From assembly GCA_017620395.1 (NCBI GenBank), contig JAFZQJ010000030.1, positions 1-54,189 of the forward strand: a DNA stretch of 54,189 nt. The letters run 5' to 3'. The translations under genes and the position numbers were made by a program. Of the stretch, positions 1-8,689 are shown in pieces. The DNA is from Clostridia bacterium. GTDB taxonomy: Bacteria; Bacillota; Clostridia; Oscillospirales; RGIG8002. Each line of letters starts with the position of its first letter. The stretch's first letter is position 1. The notes under the pieces are model-generated. The model saw only the letters and a list, made by a program, of their open reading frames with translations, made no database searches and was not told where the DNA came from.

Positions 1-90
1 CATGGCTTCGTATTCGGCGGCGACGATGGCTTCGCCCTTCTCTACCTCTACCTCGTAGGTTTTTCCGTTGAGAGTAATTTTATATTTCAT
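1..90 (-). CDS. Biotin/lipoyl carrier protein, N-terminal fragment (runs off window)
   Basis: The first 30 codons of a gene that continues beyond the left edge. The start MKYKITLNGKTYEVEVEKGE is typical of the small biotin carboxyl carrier (gamma/BCCP-type) subunits of sodium-pump decarboxylases and carboxyltransferases; the biotinylated Lys would lie outside the window. It follows the OadG-like gene by 19 bp on the same strand, so it is probably co-transcribed with it and with the carboxyltransferase upstream. The family call rests on a short stretch plus context. Confidence 0.75.
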   Translation of the reverse strand, partial: MKYKITLNGKTYEVEVEKGEAIVAAEYEAM

Positions 91-109
91 ATCGGGTTCC
101 GTCCTTTCG

Positions 110-487
110 TCACTTTACTTCTTTGATGGAGATGAAGCGCAGGGTGTTCAGCGGCTCGCCGAGCTTGTCGGCGGTTATCGCCATGAGCATCGCCGCGGTC
201 TTGTCGGGCACGTCGAAGAGCTTGACCTCGCCGCAGGAGCCGGGGGCTTCCGCGACCGGCGCGGCGGGAGCTTCGGCCGCTGCCGCGGGCGCGACTTCGG
301 CGGGCGCCGCCTTATCCTTCAGGAACACGCCCATCAGCTTGATGACGCCCATCAGCAGCACGAGCACCGCGAAGACGACCAGCAGGCCGAGCCCGGCGAT
401 CGCGAGCACGCCGCCGGCGGACTTCGCCATCTCGGCGTTGGAGTTCGCGCCCGTCGCGGCTGCCGCTTCGGAAATGAATCTCAGCAT
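110..487 (-). CDS. OadG-like small membrane subunit of a sodium-pump decarboxylase
   Basis: A 125-residue protein with one hydrophobic segment at about residues 25-50 (IAGLGLLVVFAVLVLLMGVI) followed by an Ala/Pro/Glu-rich linker and a short conserved-looking C-terminus. This is the plan of the OadG/gamma family, which tethers the carboxyltransferase and biotin carrier to the membrane beta subunit. The start is supported by an upstream AAAGGACGGG. It lies between the carboxyltransferase (17 bp upstream) and the biotin carrier gene. No beta subunit is in the window; it may lie to the left. Membership is likely, but the substrate (oxaloacetate or methylmalonyl-CoA) cannot be decided here. Confidence 0.8.
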   Translation of the reverse strand: MLRFISEAAAATGANSNAEMAKSAGGVLAIAGLGLLVVFAVLVLLMGVIKLMGVFLKDKAAPAEVAPAAAAEAPAAPVAEAPGSCGEVKLFDVPDKTAAMLMAITADKLGEPLNTLRFISIKEVK

Positions 488-504
488 ATCGGTATCCCGT
501 CCTT

Positions 505-1884
505 TCAGATGGCTTCGATGGTGTACTTCGCCTTATTCTCCGCGTTGGCGCGGCGGTCGGTCAGGAACTTCTCCGCCTGCTGCGGGAAGGCGATGTAGGA
601 GAGGACGTCCTCGTCGGTCTCGGCGAGGTCGCCGATCTCGGCGCGCGCCTTCTCTATCTGCGGCTCGAGCGTGTCCGCGAAGCGGCAGGTGATGCGCTCC
701 TCGCCCTCAAGCCCCTTCTTCATAAGGTCGGCGTCGATCTCGCCGGGGGCGCGGCCGTATTCGCCGCGGAGGTACGCCTTTATCTCCTTGCTGATGGTCT
801 TGTAGCGTTCGCCCTGCAGGACGTTCGTCGCCGCCTGGACGCCGACCATCTGGCTCATCGGAGTTACCAGCGGAGGATAGCCCATGTCCTTGCGGACGCG
901 GGGGGTCTCTTCAAGCACCTCGGGCAGACGGTCGAGCGCGTTCTGCGCCTTCAGCTGCGCGATGAGGTTGGAGAGCATTCCGCCGGGGATCTTGTAGTTC
1001 AGCGCGTCGGTGTCGGTCGCGAGCACGCGGGGGTTCAGCTTGCCGGCTTCGAGGAACTCGTCGCGGACGGGCTTGAACCAGTCGTTGACCTGCTTCGTGA
1101 CGGCGTCGTCAAGGTCGACTTCGTAGCCGAGGCGGCGCAGCGCGAACGCGAGCGTTTCGGTCGCGGGCTGGGAGGTGCCGCCGGAGAAGCAGGAGGTCGC
1201 CGTGTCGATGACGTCGGCGCCGGCTTCAACGGCCTTCAGATAGGTCATGTACGCAAGGCCGGTCGTGCAGTGCGTGTGGACGACGAGCGGCAGGTCGACG
1301 GCGTTCTTGATCGCGGAAACGAGGTCGTACGCCTCGTCCGGAGTCATGACGCCCGCCATATCCTTGATGCAGATAGAGTTGACGCCCATTTCCTGCATCT
1401 CCTTGCAGAGCTTGACGTAGTTCTCAAGCGTATGCACCGGACTGGTGGTGTAGGAGATCGCGCCGGAGGCGTGGGCGCCGCATTTCAGCGTTTCTTCCAC
1501 CGCGACCTTGATGTTGCGGATGTCGTTGAGCGCGTCGAAAATGCGGATGATGTCTATGCCGTTTTTGACGGAAAGCTGCACGAAGCGGCGGACGACGTCG
1601 TCCGGATAGTGCTTGTAGCCGAGCAGGTTCTGACCGCGCAGCAGCATCTGCAGCTTGGTATCGGGCATCTTCTCCTTGATCCTGCGGAGGCGCTCCCACG
1701 GGTCCTCGTTCAGATAGCGCAGGCAGGAGTCGAAGGTCGCTCCGCCCCAGCATTCGACGGAGTAGTAGCCCGCCTTGTTCATCGTTTCGAGTATGCCCTC
1801 GAACTTATCGAAGGGCAGTCTGGTGGCGATGAGCGACTGGTTGGCGTCCCTCAGCACCGTTTCGGTGAAACCGACTTTTTTCAT
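505..1884 (-). CDS. oadA: Carboxyltransferase subunit (oxaloacetate decarboxylase alpha / pyruvate carboxylase subunit B type)
   Basis: A 459-residue protein that starts MKKVGFTETVLRDANQSL; the start is set by AAAGGACGAG 8 nt upstream, and the open frame further upstream has no such site. The TIM-barrel carboxyltransferase signatures are visible: DANQSL near the N-terminus, the Lys-containing loop ICIKDMAG and the metal-binding VVHTHCTTG, followed by the conserved helical region with DMGYPPLVTPMSQ. In this family the enzyme moves carboxyl groups between a 2-oxoacid and biotin. It lacks its own biotinyl domain, which fits the separate carrier gene downstream. First gene of the minus-strand operon, with a promoter at 1986-2014. 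Confidence 0.9.
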   Translation of the reverse strand: MKKVGFTETVLRDANQSLIATRLPFDKFEGILETMNKAGYYSVECWGGATFDSCLRYLNEDPWERLRRIKEKMPDTKLQMLLRGQNLLGYKHYPDDVVRRFVQLSVKNGIDIIRIFDALNDIRNIKVAVEETLKCGAHASGAISYTTSPVHTLENYVKLCKEMQEMGVNSICIKDMAGVMTPDEAYDLVSAIKNAVDLPLVVHTHCTTGLAYMTYLKAVEAGADVIDTATSCFSGGTSQPATETLAFALRRLGYEVDLDDAVTKQVNDWFKPVRDEFLEAGKLNPRVLATDTDALNYKIPGGMLSNLIAQLKAQNALDRLPEVLEETPRVRKDMGYPPLVTPMSQMVGVQAATNVLQGERYKTISKEIKAYLRGEYGRAPGEIDADLMKKGLEGEERITCRFADTLEPQIEKARAEIGDLAETDEDVLSYIAFPQQAEKFLTDRRANAENKAKYTIEAI

Positions 1885-1985
1885 ATTCACTCGTCCTTTC
1901 GAGGTAAAATGCGTTCGCAAAGCGCTGTTTGCGGGTCGTCCGGCGGCGCAAGCGGCATCGCGCCCCTCATCTCCCGCCATTATAC

Positions 1986-2014
1986 AGTATATCACACACG
2001 AAGCGTGAATGCAA
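1986..2014 (-). promoter_or_regulatory. Sigma-A-type promoter of the carboxyltransferase operon
   Basis: On the minus strand the -35 box TTGCAT (2009-2014) and the -10 box TATACT (1986-1991) are separated by exactly 17 nt. It lies about 100 bp upstream of the carboxyltransferase start. Confidence 0.75.
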
Positions 2015-2198
2015 GCGGTTTCACAACAAATTGCGAAGCCGTTTTATAATAGACTGATTGGCGGTAAGGACAACACGGTTTTGAACGGCGGATTTTGCCC
2101 CGTTCCGTGTTAAAATGCTCGGCAATACAGCAAGTATTGCCTTGCGCTTTTGCCTTGAACGAAACAAAATCGGTTCGTTCAAAACTGCTCCGCACCTG

Positions 2199-2296
2199 AA
2201 AGCGAGGCAAATCCGAGGGATTTGCGGCGCGGAGGACGACGGCGGGCCGGCGCCCGCCGAGGACAACAAGCCGGAAAGTTCCGGATTTGACCGCTT
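2199..2296. repeat. Palindromic element, copy A (about 100-nt nested hairpin)
   Basis: Nested inverted repeat: outer arms AAGCG/CGCTT, then CAAATCCG/CGGATTTG, then CGGC/GCCG, and an inner GGCGGGC/GCCCGCC hairpin flanked by GGACGAC and GAGGACAACAAG. The same architecture, with changed arm sequences, recurs at 21691-21796 and 33458-33561, with half copies at 33409-33448 and 27171-27207. This copy sits between the divergent oadA and rubrerythrin genes. Confidence 0.75.
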
Positions 2297-2344
2297 ATCA
2301 GGCGTATTGTCCTTATCGCCGATCAGTCATTTCTGATTTTACTA

Positions 2345-2373
2345 TTTACAAATCCTGAAAAATATGTTATTCT
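2345..2373 (+). promoter_or_regulatory. Promoter of rubrerythrin
   Basis: TTTACA (2345-2350) and TATTCT (2368-2373) with a 17-nt spacer, about 25 nt before the rubrerythrin start codon. Confidence 0.65.
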
Positions 2374-2397
2374 TTTATTCGAAAGGGGGTCTGATTA

Positions 2398-2931
2398 ATG
2401 GAACTTAAAGGAAGCAAAACCGAGAAAAACCTGATGGAGGCGTTCGCCGGCGAATCGCAGGCGAGGAACAAGTACACCTACTTCGCTTCTAAGGCGAAGA
2501 AGGAGGGCTACGAGCAGATAGCCGCCATTTTCGAGGAGACCGCGATAAACGAGAAGGAGCACGCCAAGCTGTGGTTCAAGCACCTGGGCGGCATCGGCAC
2601 GACCGCCGAGAACCTTCTTGCCGCCGCCTCCGGCGAAAACGGCGAGTGGACCGATATGTATCCGCGCATGGCCGCGGAGGCGAAGGAGGAGGGATTCCTC
2701 CAGATCGCCGCGCAGTTCGAGGGCGTAGCGAAGATCGAGAAGGCACACGAGGAGAGATACCGCAAGCTGCTTGCGGCGCTCGAGGCCGGCGCCGTCTTCG
2801 AGAAGGACGGGACCTATATGTGGAAGTGCCGCAACTGCGGTCATATCCACGTCGGCAAGTCCGCTCCGCAGGTCTGCCCCGTCTGCGCCCATCCGCAGGC
2901 ATATTTTGAGATCGTCGTCGAAAACTACTGA
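2398..2931 (+). CDS. rbr: Rubrerythrin
   Basis: A 177-residue protein of usual rubrerythrin length. An N-terminal four-helix ferritin-like diiron domain (about residues 1-135) carries the ExxH-type ligand motifs NEKEHAKLW and IEKAHEERY. The C-terminal rubredoxin-like domain has two Cys pairs, CRNCG and CPVCAHP. In anaerobes this enzyme reduces hydrogen peroxide using electrons from rubredoxin or NAD(P)H reductases. The start follows GAAAGGGGGTCTGATTA. It is monocistronic, with its own promoter at 2345-2373 and a strong terminator at 2987-3014. Confidence 0.97.
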   Translation: MELKGSKTEKNLMEAFAGESQARNKYTYFASKAKKEGYEQIAAIFEETAINEKEHAKLWFKHLGGIGTTAENLLAAASGENGEWTDMYPRMAAEAKEEGFLQIAAQFEGVAKIEKAHEERYRKLLAALEAGAVFEKDGTYMWKCRNCGHIHVGKSAPQVCPVCAHPQAYFEIVVENY

Positions 2932-2986
2932 GTTTTTTCGGTGAGGCCTTTCGCTCAGCGCGACAGGTCAAGGTCAGAAAGAAAAA

Positions 2987-3014
2987 CGCCGCGTCGAAAG
3001 ACGCGGCGCTTTTA
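2987..3014 (+). terminator. Rho-independent terminator of rubrerythrin
   Basis: Perfect 9-bp stem CGCCGCGTC / GACGCGGCG closed by a GAAA tetraloop and followed by CTTTTATTG; A-run on the left side. Confidence 0.9.
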
Positions 3015-3051
3015 TTGTTGTCAGCGGTCATTTGTCGTTCAAACGCTCCGC

Positions 3052-3480
3052 GTGAATGCGCGGACGAGCGATGCTCGTCCCTACGGGCTGTCATCCCGAG
3101 CGTCAGCGAGGGATCCCACACCGTAAGCAGACGCCTGCATACGTTGTCATCCTGAGCGAAGGCGAAGCCGGAGTCGAAGGATCTTGTCGGTAACGGTCGT
3201 GTTATCGGGAAAGTGTGCAGTCGGAAACGGGGGCTACGCTTTGTTTTCTTTCGCGGCGTTCTGTTTTCTTTCGCGGCGTTACGCTGAAAGGGATAGCTCG
3301 TCTTTAAGATCCTTCGACTGCGCAACCTTCGGTTGCTCCGCTCAGGATGACAAACCGACCGCTGCGCTGCGTGAGATCCTTCGGCTGCGCGATGCTTCGC
3401 ATCGCTCCGCTCAGGATGACAAAGGACGGCGCGGGTGCGTGAATGCGCGGACGAGCGATGCTCGTCCCTACGGGCGCGGC
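3052..3480. repeat. Composite REP-like repeat cluster
   Basis: This 430-bp gene-free stretch is built of interspersed modules found many times in the window. They are a palindrome around GGACGAGCGATGCTCGTCC, the hairpin module read as TGTCATCCTGAGCGAAG to GTCGAAGGATCTT, and a module with GTGTGCAGTCGGAAACG. Related clusters lie near 19674-20097, 26810-27160, 29590-29700, 33130-33390, 43710-44390, 45010-45165, 48240-48780, 49690-50040 and 51165-51330. Open frames through these clusters (VILSE-type peptides) are not taken as genes. Confidence 0.8.
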
Positions 3481-3501
3481 GGACGCTTTTACATAACGCA
3501 A

Positions 3502-3527
3502 ACCGCGCGGCATTTCTGCCGCGCGGT
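3502..3527 (-). terminator. Probable terminator of the ribosomal operon
   Basis: An 11-bp GC-rich perfect stem with a GAAA tetraloop on the minus strand (ACCGCGCGGCA/TGCCGCGCGGT), followed by only a weak U-tract. It lies about 240 bp after rplQ, in the convergent gap between rubrerythrin and rplQ. Nothing else was recognised between 3528 and 3764. Confidence 0.5.
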
Positions 3528-3764
3528 ATGAGTAAACGTTCGCTTTTCCGGTGTAAGCGGTACCGTTTCCGCGCGCCGTGGCTGAACGGCTGCGGAAGTC
3601 CCCTTCTCCGCGGCGTAGGACGCGGGAAAGGTCGTAAGCTCTGAACTCAAAACCATCAGCCGACGCTTACGCGCAGGTTTACGGTTTTAAGTTATGACGC
3701 GGCTGCGCCGCGGTTATGAACTCGCCTTCGGCGAGCGTTGACACAAATCGCTCCGCGATTCGCG

Positions 3765-4106
3765 TCAGACCAGCTCGATGATCGCCATCTCGGCGGCATC
3801 GCCGCGGCGCGGACCGGTCTTGATAACGCGGGTATAACCGCCGTTGCGGCTTTCATACCTGGGCGCTATCTCGTTGAACAGCTTGCTGACGACGTCTTCC
3901 TTCGTGATGAAGGCGAGCGCCTGACGGCGGCTGTGAAGAGTATTCTTTTTGCCGAGAGTGACCATCTTGTCGGCGACGGAGCGCAGCTCCTTCGCTCTGT
4001 AAAGGGTGGTCTCGATGCGGCCGTGCTCCAGCAGCGCCGTGACCATGCCTCTCATCATCGCGATGCGGTGATCGGTCGGTCTCCCGAGTTTTCTCGTTCC
4101 GGGCAT
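3765..4106 (-). CDS. rplQ: Large ribosomal subunit protein bL17
   Basis: A 113-residue protein starting [14 protein letters not shown], the conserved L17 N-terminus, which fixes the start downstream of the longest open frame. The conserved core [19 protein letters not shown] is complete and the length is normal. Last gene of the alpha operon, 19 bp after rpoA; transcription probably ends in the gap toward rubrerythrin. Confidence 0.98.
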   Translation of the reverse strand: MPGTRKLGRPTDHRIAMMRGMVTALLEHGRIETTLYRAKELRSVADKMVTLGKKNTLHSRRQALAFITKEDVVSKLFNEIAPRYESRNGGYTRVIKTGPRRGDAAEMAIIELV

Positions 4107-4125
4107 ATCAAATATCCTCCCTGTA

Positions 4126-5073
4126 TCATTCTTCTTCCCTGCGCAGGGACAAGCCCAGCGAGGCGATCTTGGAGATGACTTCTTCAAGCGACTTCTTGCC
4201 GAGGTTTCTGACCTTGATCATATCTTCCTCGGTGAACTTGATGAGGTCTTCCACCGTGTTGATTCCCGCCCGTTTCAGGCAGTTGAAGGAACGCACCGAG
4301 AAATCCAGCTCCTCGATAGTCATCTCGAGGACCTTTTCCTTGCTCGCTTCTTCCTTCTCAATGATTATGGAAGCGTCCTTCGCCTCCTGCGTCAGCTCGA
4401 CGAAGAGGTTCAGATGCTCGGTGAGCACCTTCGCGGCGAGGGCGACGACGGATTTCGCGGAAACCGTGCCGTTCGTCCAGACCTCGAGGATCAGCTTGTC
4501 GTAATCGGTGAGCGACCCGACGCGGGTGTTCTCAACCTTGTAGTTGACCTTCAGCACCGGAGTGTAAACGGAGTCGACCGGGATAACGCCGATGGCGTCG
4601 TCGTCCGACTTGTTGCGCTCGGAGCCTACGTAGCCGCGGCCGCCGTTGATGACCAGCTTCATGCGGAGCTCGGCGTCTTTGTCAAGAGTCGCTATGTGAA
4701 GCTCGGGGTTGAGGATCTCCACCTCGGCGTCCGGCTGGATGCTTCCGGCGGTGACTTCACACTCGCCCTGCGCTTCGATATATACGGTTTTCGGTCCTTC
4801 GCAGTTGAGCTTGGCGATAATGGACTTGACGTTGAGAATGATCTCGGTGACGTCTTCCTTCACGCCCGGGATGGTAGTGAACTCGTGCTGTACGCCCTCA
4901 ATGTAGACGGACGTCACGGCGTAACCCTCAAGAGATGAGAGCAGTACGCGTCTCAGCGAGTTGCCCATTGTGATGCCGTAGCCTCTCTCAAGCGGCTCGA
5001 CGACCACCTTTCCGTAGCTGCTGCCCGGTTCCGGCTCGAAAAATTCCACTTTCGGTCTTTCGATTTCGATCAT
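4126..5073 (-). CDS. rpoA: DNA-directed RNA polymerase subunit alpha
   Basis: 315 residues, normal length. The N-terminal assembly domain (about 1-230) includes the conserved [20 protein letters not shown]. The C-terminal domain (about 250-315) has the helix-hairpin-helix region [15 protein letters not shown] and GKKSLEEV, which in this family contacts promoter UP elements and activators. Located between rpsD and rplQ as in other Firmicutes. Confidence 0.99.
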   Translation of the reverse strand: MIEIERPKVEFFEPEPGSSYGKVVVEPLERGYGITMGNSLRRVLLSSLEGYAVTSVYIEGVQHEFTTIPGVKEDVTEIILNVKSIIAKLNCEGPKTVYIEAQGECEVTAGSIQPDAEVEILNPELHIATLDKDAELRMKLVINGGRGYVGSERNKSDDDAIGVIPVDSVYTPVLKVNYKVENTRVGSLTDYDKLILEVWTNGTVSAKSVVALAAKVLTEHLNLFVELTQEAKDASIIIEKEEASKEKVLEMTIEELDFSVRSFNCLKRAGINTVEDLIKFTEEDMIKVRNLGKKSLEEVISKIASLGLSLRREEE

Positions 5074-5184
5074 ATTAACCCTCCTCTGCGGTTATAATGA
5101 GACGGCTGTGCGCGCGAGGGCGCGCAAAGCCAGACGGCGCAATGCGCCGCACCTGCGGCGGATATTCCGCCTTCCTTCGGCAGT

Positions 5185-5811
5185 TTACTTGGAGTACAAC
5201 TCGACGATGAGCTGCTCGTCTACCGGGATATCGATCTCTTCGCGGGTGGGGATGCTGAGCACCTTCGCGGCGCGCGCCTCTTTGTTGAGGTCGAGCCACT
5301 TCGGCGCCGGATGAGTCGCAGTCGCTTCGAGAACGGCCTTGATCTTTTCCTTCTCGAGAGACTTGGACGCGATGGCGACGACGTCGCCGACCTTCAGCGC
5401 GTAAGAGGGGATGTTGACCTTCTTGCCGTTGACGGTGTAGTGGCCGTGCAGCACGAGCTGTCTCGCTTCCGGTCTGGAAAGCGCGAAGCCGCAGCGATAG
5501 ACCACGTTGTCAAGTCTCGTCTCGAGAAGCTGGAGCAGGTTCGTACCGGTCTGGCCGGGTCTTCTCTCAGCTTCCGCGAAATAGTTGCGGAACTGGGTCT
5601 CGAGAACGCCGTAGATCCTTCTGGCTCTCTGCTTGGCGCGGAGCTGGATGCCGTATTCAGAGGACTTTTTGCGTCCCTTGCCGTGCTGGCCGGGAGCGAA
5701 GGGGCGGACGTTCATCGCGCACTTCTCGGAATAGCACTTCGCGCCTTTCAGGAAGAGCTTCTCGCCCTCTCTGCGGCACTGTCTGCATACCGCTTCAGTA
5801 TATCTTGCCAT
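5185..5811 (-). CDS. rpsD: Small ribosomal subunit protein uS4
   Basis: 208 residues. Zinc-type S4: Cys9, Cys12, Cys26 and Cys31 are all present near the N-terminus, followed by the S4 RNA-binding domain ([15 protein letters not shown]). S4 nucleates 30S assembly and in many bacteria represses the alpha operon. The 111-bp gap to rpoA is the longest in this part of the operon and holds GC-rich dyads. Confidence 0.99.
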   Translation of the reverse strand: MARYTEAVCRQCRREGEKLFLKGAKCYSEKCAMNVRPFAPGQHGKGRKKSSEYGIQLRAKQRARRIYGVLETQFRNYFAEAERRPGQTGTNLLQLLETRLDNVVYRCGFALSRPEARQLVLHGHYTVNGKKVNIPSYALKVGDVVAIASKSLEKEKIKAVLEATATHPAPKWLDLNKEARAAKVLSIPTREEIDIPVDEQLIVELYSK

Positions 5812-5826
5812 ATTCTTATTCCTCCG

Positions 5827-6234
5827 TTACACGCGTCTTCTCTTGGGCGGACGGCATCCGTTGTGGGGGATCGGCGTGACGTCTTTGATCATGCTGATCT
5901 CCAGGCCGGCTGCCTGCAGCGCCCTGATGGCCGCTTCTCTGCCCGAACCGGGGCCCTTGACGTAAACTTCGACGGAGCGAAGCCCGTATTCCATCGCCGC
6001 CTTCGCGGCGGTCTCCGCGGCGGACTGAGCTGCGAACGGAGTGGACTTACGGGAGCCGCGGAAGCCGAGGCCGCCCGCGGACGCCCAGGACAGAGCGTTG
6101 CCCTGCGTGTCGGTTATCGTTACGATCGTGTTGTTGAAGGTCGACTGGATGTGAGCCGCGCCCTTGTCAACAAACTTTTTCTCACGGCGGCGACGGACTG
6201 TCGTAGCGCCTTTTTTCGCTGTTTTAGCTGCCAT
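5827..6234 (-). CDS. rpsK: Small ribosomal subunit protein uS11
   Basis: 135 residues with the conserved core [16 protein letters not shown] and the C-terminal [16 protein letters not shown]. Lies 15 bp after rpsM and 15 bp before rpsD. S11 forms the platform of the 30S subunit next to S18 and contacts the mRNA exit path. Confidence 0.99.
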   Translation of the reverse strand: MAAKTAKKGATTVRRRREKKFVDKGAAHIQSTFNNTIVTITDTQGNALSWASAGGLGFRGSRKSTPFAAQSAAETAAKAAMEYGLRSVEVYVKGPGSGREAAIRALQAAGLEISMIKDVTPIPHNGCRPPKRRRV

Positions 6235-6249
6235 TATTCCGTTGCCTCC

Positions 6250-6618
6250 TTACTTCTTCTTGTTCGCAATGGTCTTCTTCGGGCCCTTGCGGGTTCTCGC
6301 GTTGGTCTTGGAGCGCTGGCCGCGGACGGGCAGTCCCTTGCGGTGACGCACGCCTCTGTAGCAGCCGATCTCGACCAGACGCTTGATGTCGAGCGCGACT
6401 TCTCTGCGAAGGTCGCCTTCGACGCTGTAATTCGCCTCGATGAACTCCCTGATCTTGGAAACTTCATCGTCGGTAAGGTCTTTGACTCTGGTATCGGGAT
6501 TGATTCCCGTTTTGCTCAAAATCTCGTTTGAGCGGGTTCTGCCGATGCCGTAGATATAGGTGAGGCCTATCTCAACGCGCTTTTCGTTCGGCAGATCAAC
6601 ACCGGAAATTCGTGCCAT
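6250..6618 (-). CDS. rpsM: Small ribosomal subunit protein uS13
   Basis: 122 residues beginning [19 protein letters not shown], with the helix-hairpin-helix [10 protein letters not shown] and the basic tail [14 protein letters not shown] that reaches the P-site tRNA in this family. It follows rpmJ in the standard infA-rpmJ-rpsM-rpsK-rpsD order. Confidence 0.99.
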   Translation of the reverse strand: MARISGVDLPNEKRVEIGLTYIYGIGRTRSNEILSKTGINPDTRVKDLTDDEVSKIREFIEANYSVEGDLRREVALDIKRLVEIGCYRGVRHRKGLPVRGQRSKTNARTRKGPKKTIANKKK

Positions 6619-6640
6619 TTACTTCTGCACCTCCATTTTA

Positions 6641-6754
6641 TTAGCCCTGCTTCTGCTTGTGCTTGGGGTTCTCACAGATGACCATGACGCGCCCCTTGCG
6701 CTTGATTATCTTGCACTTTTCACACATCGGTTTTACCGAAGGTCTGACTTTCAT
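6641..6754 (-). CDS. rpmJ: Large ribosomal subunit protein bL36 (zinc-binding form)
   Basis: A 37-residue gene. It reads [20 protein letters not shown] onward and carries the zinc ligands Cys11, Cys14, Cys27 and His32, so it is the C+ form of L36. An AGGAGGAAAATATT ribosome-binding region precedes the ATG. It lies between infA and rpsM as usual. Confidence 0.98.
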   Translation of the reverse strand: MKVRPSVKPMCEKCKIIKRKGRVMVICENPKHKQKQG

Positions 6755-6814
6755 AATATTTTCCTCCTACGCTATGCGATTTTTCGCTGTGCTTCAGCGG
6801 CGGAAACCCGCCTC

Positions 6815-7033
6815 TTACTTGTTTCTCCAGGTGATGCGGCCTCTTGTCAGGTCGTAGGGAGACATCTCGAGAGTCACCCTGTCGCCCGGGAGAATCTTGA
6901 TGTAGTTCATTCTGAGTTTGCCCGAGATATGCGCCAGAACGATGTGGTCATTCTGCAGCTTCACCGAGAACATGGCGTTGGGAAGCGCCTCGACGACTAC
7001 TCCTTCCAGTTCGATCATATCTTCTTTTGACAT
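6815..7033 (-). CDS. infA: Translation initiation factor IF-1
   Basis: 72 residues, a single OB-fold (S1 domain) starting [20 protein letters not shown] and ending [13 protein letters not shown], the family's invariant end. IF-1 occupies the A site of the 30S subunit during initiation. Separated from rpmJ by 60 bp. Confidence 0.99.
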   Translation of the reverse strand: MSKEDMIELEGVVVEALPNAMFSVKLQNDHIVLAHISGKLRMNYIKILPGDRVTLEMSPYDLTRGRITWRNK

Positions 7034-7036
7034 AAA

Positions 7037-7276
7037 TTACCTCCAGGAACTTAACAACTTTCTGAGAACGTGGTCTTCCGCGTTTTTCGCATCCGCGGTA
7101 TCAAGTTTGCCCAAATACGCGAGATGCCTGACGTTTTTGCGTTTCGGCTTCGCAGTCTTGCGAAGCTCTCCGTCGACGACGGAGGCGACGCCGTTTTCAA
7201 CGGCGACGACCGCGTAGACGCGGCCTTTGTCGTGCCCCGCACGGGACCGGACGACGCATCCGGGTTCAATTTCCAT
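7037..7276 (-). CDS. KOW-domain RNA-binding protein (L14e/YbzG-like)
   Basis: A 79-residue protein starting MEIEPGCVVRSRAGHDKGRVY; the KOW motif spans the first 30 residues. The start is chosen because AAGGAGAT lies 6 nt upstream, while the longer open frame has no initiation signal and would overlap map. Firmicutes commonly carry this small ribosome-associated protein between map and infA. Its precise role is not established. The stop lies 3 nt before infA, suggesting translational coupling. Confidence 0.9.
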   Translation of the reverse strand: MEIEPGCVVRSRAGHDKGRVYAVVAVENGVASVVDGELRKTAKPKRKNVRHLAYLGKLDTADAKNAEDHVLRKLLSSWR

Positions 7277-7293
7277 AGAAATCTCCTTCTGCG

Positions 7294-8043
7294 TTATACC
7301 TTCGTCAGTATCTCCGCGCCGTTCGGCGTAATGGCGACCGTATGCTCGAAATGCGCGGACAGCATGTGATCCGCGGTAACAACGGTCCACTCATTGGGTA
7401 GGGTGTAGACGCGCTCGCTGCCCTGCGTGAGCATCGGCTCGATCGCGATCGTCATACCCTCACAAAGTCTGACGCCGTGCCCCGCCCTGCCGTAATTCGG
7501 CACGTCCGGCGGCTCGTGAAGGTGCGTTCCGACTCCGTGGCCGGTGTAGTCCCGCAGCACGGAGTATCCGTGCGCGAGCGCCTCGCACTCCACCGCGGAA
7601 CCGATATCGCCGATGCGGTTGCCTATAAGCGCCGCTTCGATGCCTCTGTCCCGCGCCGTCTTCGTCACCTCGCAGAGGCGCTTCGCTTCTTCGCTGACGC
7701 TTCCGCAGTAAAAGGTGCAGGCGGTGTCTGAATGGTAGCCCTTTTTGTACGCTCCGACGTCGATCGTGACGATGTCGCCCTCGCGGACTATCCTGTCTTT
7801 CGACGGGATGCCGTGGATGACCTCCTCGTTGATCGATATGCACGCGGACGCGGGAAAGCCCTGATAATTCAGGAATGACGGAGTGGCTCCGTGCTTTTCG
7901 ATAAAGTGACGGATGAACTTATCCAGCTCGGCGGTCGTAACGCCGTCCTTTATGCGTTCTCCGGTCTCCGCGAGAGCAGCCGCGGCTATTTTACCCGCCT
8001 CCCGCATCAACTCCAATTCAGCTTTATCTTTAAGCACTATCAT
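7294..8043 (-). CDS. map: Methionine aminopeptidase, type I
   Basis: 249 residues. The five metal ligands of the pita-bread fold can be placed: Asp in TIDVGAY, Asp in GYHSDTACTF, His in GHGVGTHLHEPP, Glu in IEPML and Glu in FEHTVAI. Removes the initiator Met from nascent chains. The ATG at 8043 (MIVLKDKAELELMREAG) lies one base after the adk stop. A GTG three codons upstream (8052) that overlaps adk is an alternative start, and the ribosome-binding site does not decide between them. Confidence 0.97.
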   Translation of the reverse strand: MIVLKDKAELELMREAGKIAAAALAETGERIKDGVTTAELDKFIRHFIEKHGATPSFLNYQGFPASACISINEEVIHGIPSKDRIVREGDIVTIDVGAYKKGYHSDTACTFYCGSVSEEAKRLCEVTKTARDRGIEAALIGNRIGDIGSAVECEALAHGYSVLRDYTGHGVGTHLHEPPDVPNYGRAGHGVRLCEGMTIAIEPMLTQGSERVYTLPNEWTVVTADHMLSAHFEHTVAITPNGAEILTKV

Positions 8044-8044
8044 A

Positions 8045-8677
8045 TCAGCCACGCACTATCCCGACGATGTCGCTCGCGATCTTTTCGATCGGGGCGTCTC
8101 CGCTGACGGGGAAAAGGATCCCTCTCTCGCGGTAATACGCCTCGAGCGGTTCGGTCTGACGGTGAAAGACCGCCAGCCGCTCGCGTACGACCTCCTCCCT
8201 GTCGTCCTCGCGGACGCTCAGGGGCTCGCCGCATACCCCGCAGCGGTCTCCCGCCGGGGACGGATTGTTTTCAAGGTGGTAGGTCGCGCCGCACTTCAGG
8301 CAGACGCGGCGTCCGCTCATGCGCTTGATAAGCGCATCGTCGGCTACCTCGATGTCAATAACCTTGTCTATAATAATCCCCATCCCGCAAAGCCCTTCCG
8401 CCTGCGCGACGGTGCGCGGGAAGCCGTCGAGTATGAACCCTCCGGCGCAGTCGGGCTTCGCGAGTCTGGTCTTTACTATACCGATAACAGTTTCGTCCGC
8501 AACGAGTCTGCCTTCGTTTATCGCCTGCCGGGCCTGAACGCCCAGCTCGCTTCCGGCGGCTATCTCTTCGCGGATGATGTTACCTGTGGAAATCGTCGGC
8601 ACGCCCAGCGTTTCCGCCAGCAGCGCCGCCTGAGTTCCCTTCCCCGCTCCGGGGGGGCCGAAGAATATCAGCTTCAT
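8045..8677 (-). CDS. adk: Adenylate kinase (zinc-binding LID)
   Basis: 210 residues with the P-loop GPPGAGKGTQAALLAE at the N-terminus and FILDGFPRTVAQA. The LID domain holds four Cys (CLKCGATYH and CGVCGE), so it is the zinc-stabilised form common in Gram-positives. Interconverts ATP, ADP and AMP. Lies 12 bp after secY. Confidence 0.99.
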   Translation of the reverse strand: MKLIFFGPPGAGKGTQAALLAETLGVPTISTGNIIREEIAAGSELGVQARQAINEGRLVADETVIGIVKTRLAKPDCAGGFILDGFPRTVAQAEGLCGMGIIIDKVIDIEVADDALIKRMSGRRVCLKCGATYHLENNPSPAGDRCGVCGEPLSVREDDREEVVRERLAVFHRQTEPLEAYYRERGILFPVSGDAPIEKIASDIVGIVRG

Positions 8678-8689
8678 AGGAACCGGAAA

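Noticed and set aside
3052..3480. CRISPR array
   Set aside because: The repeats are palindromic modules in variable order without regular spacing, unique spacers or cas genes.
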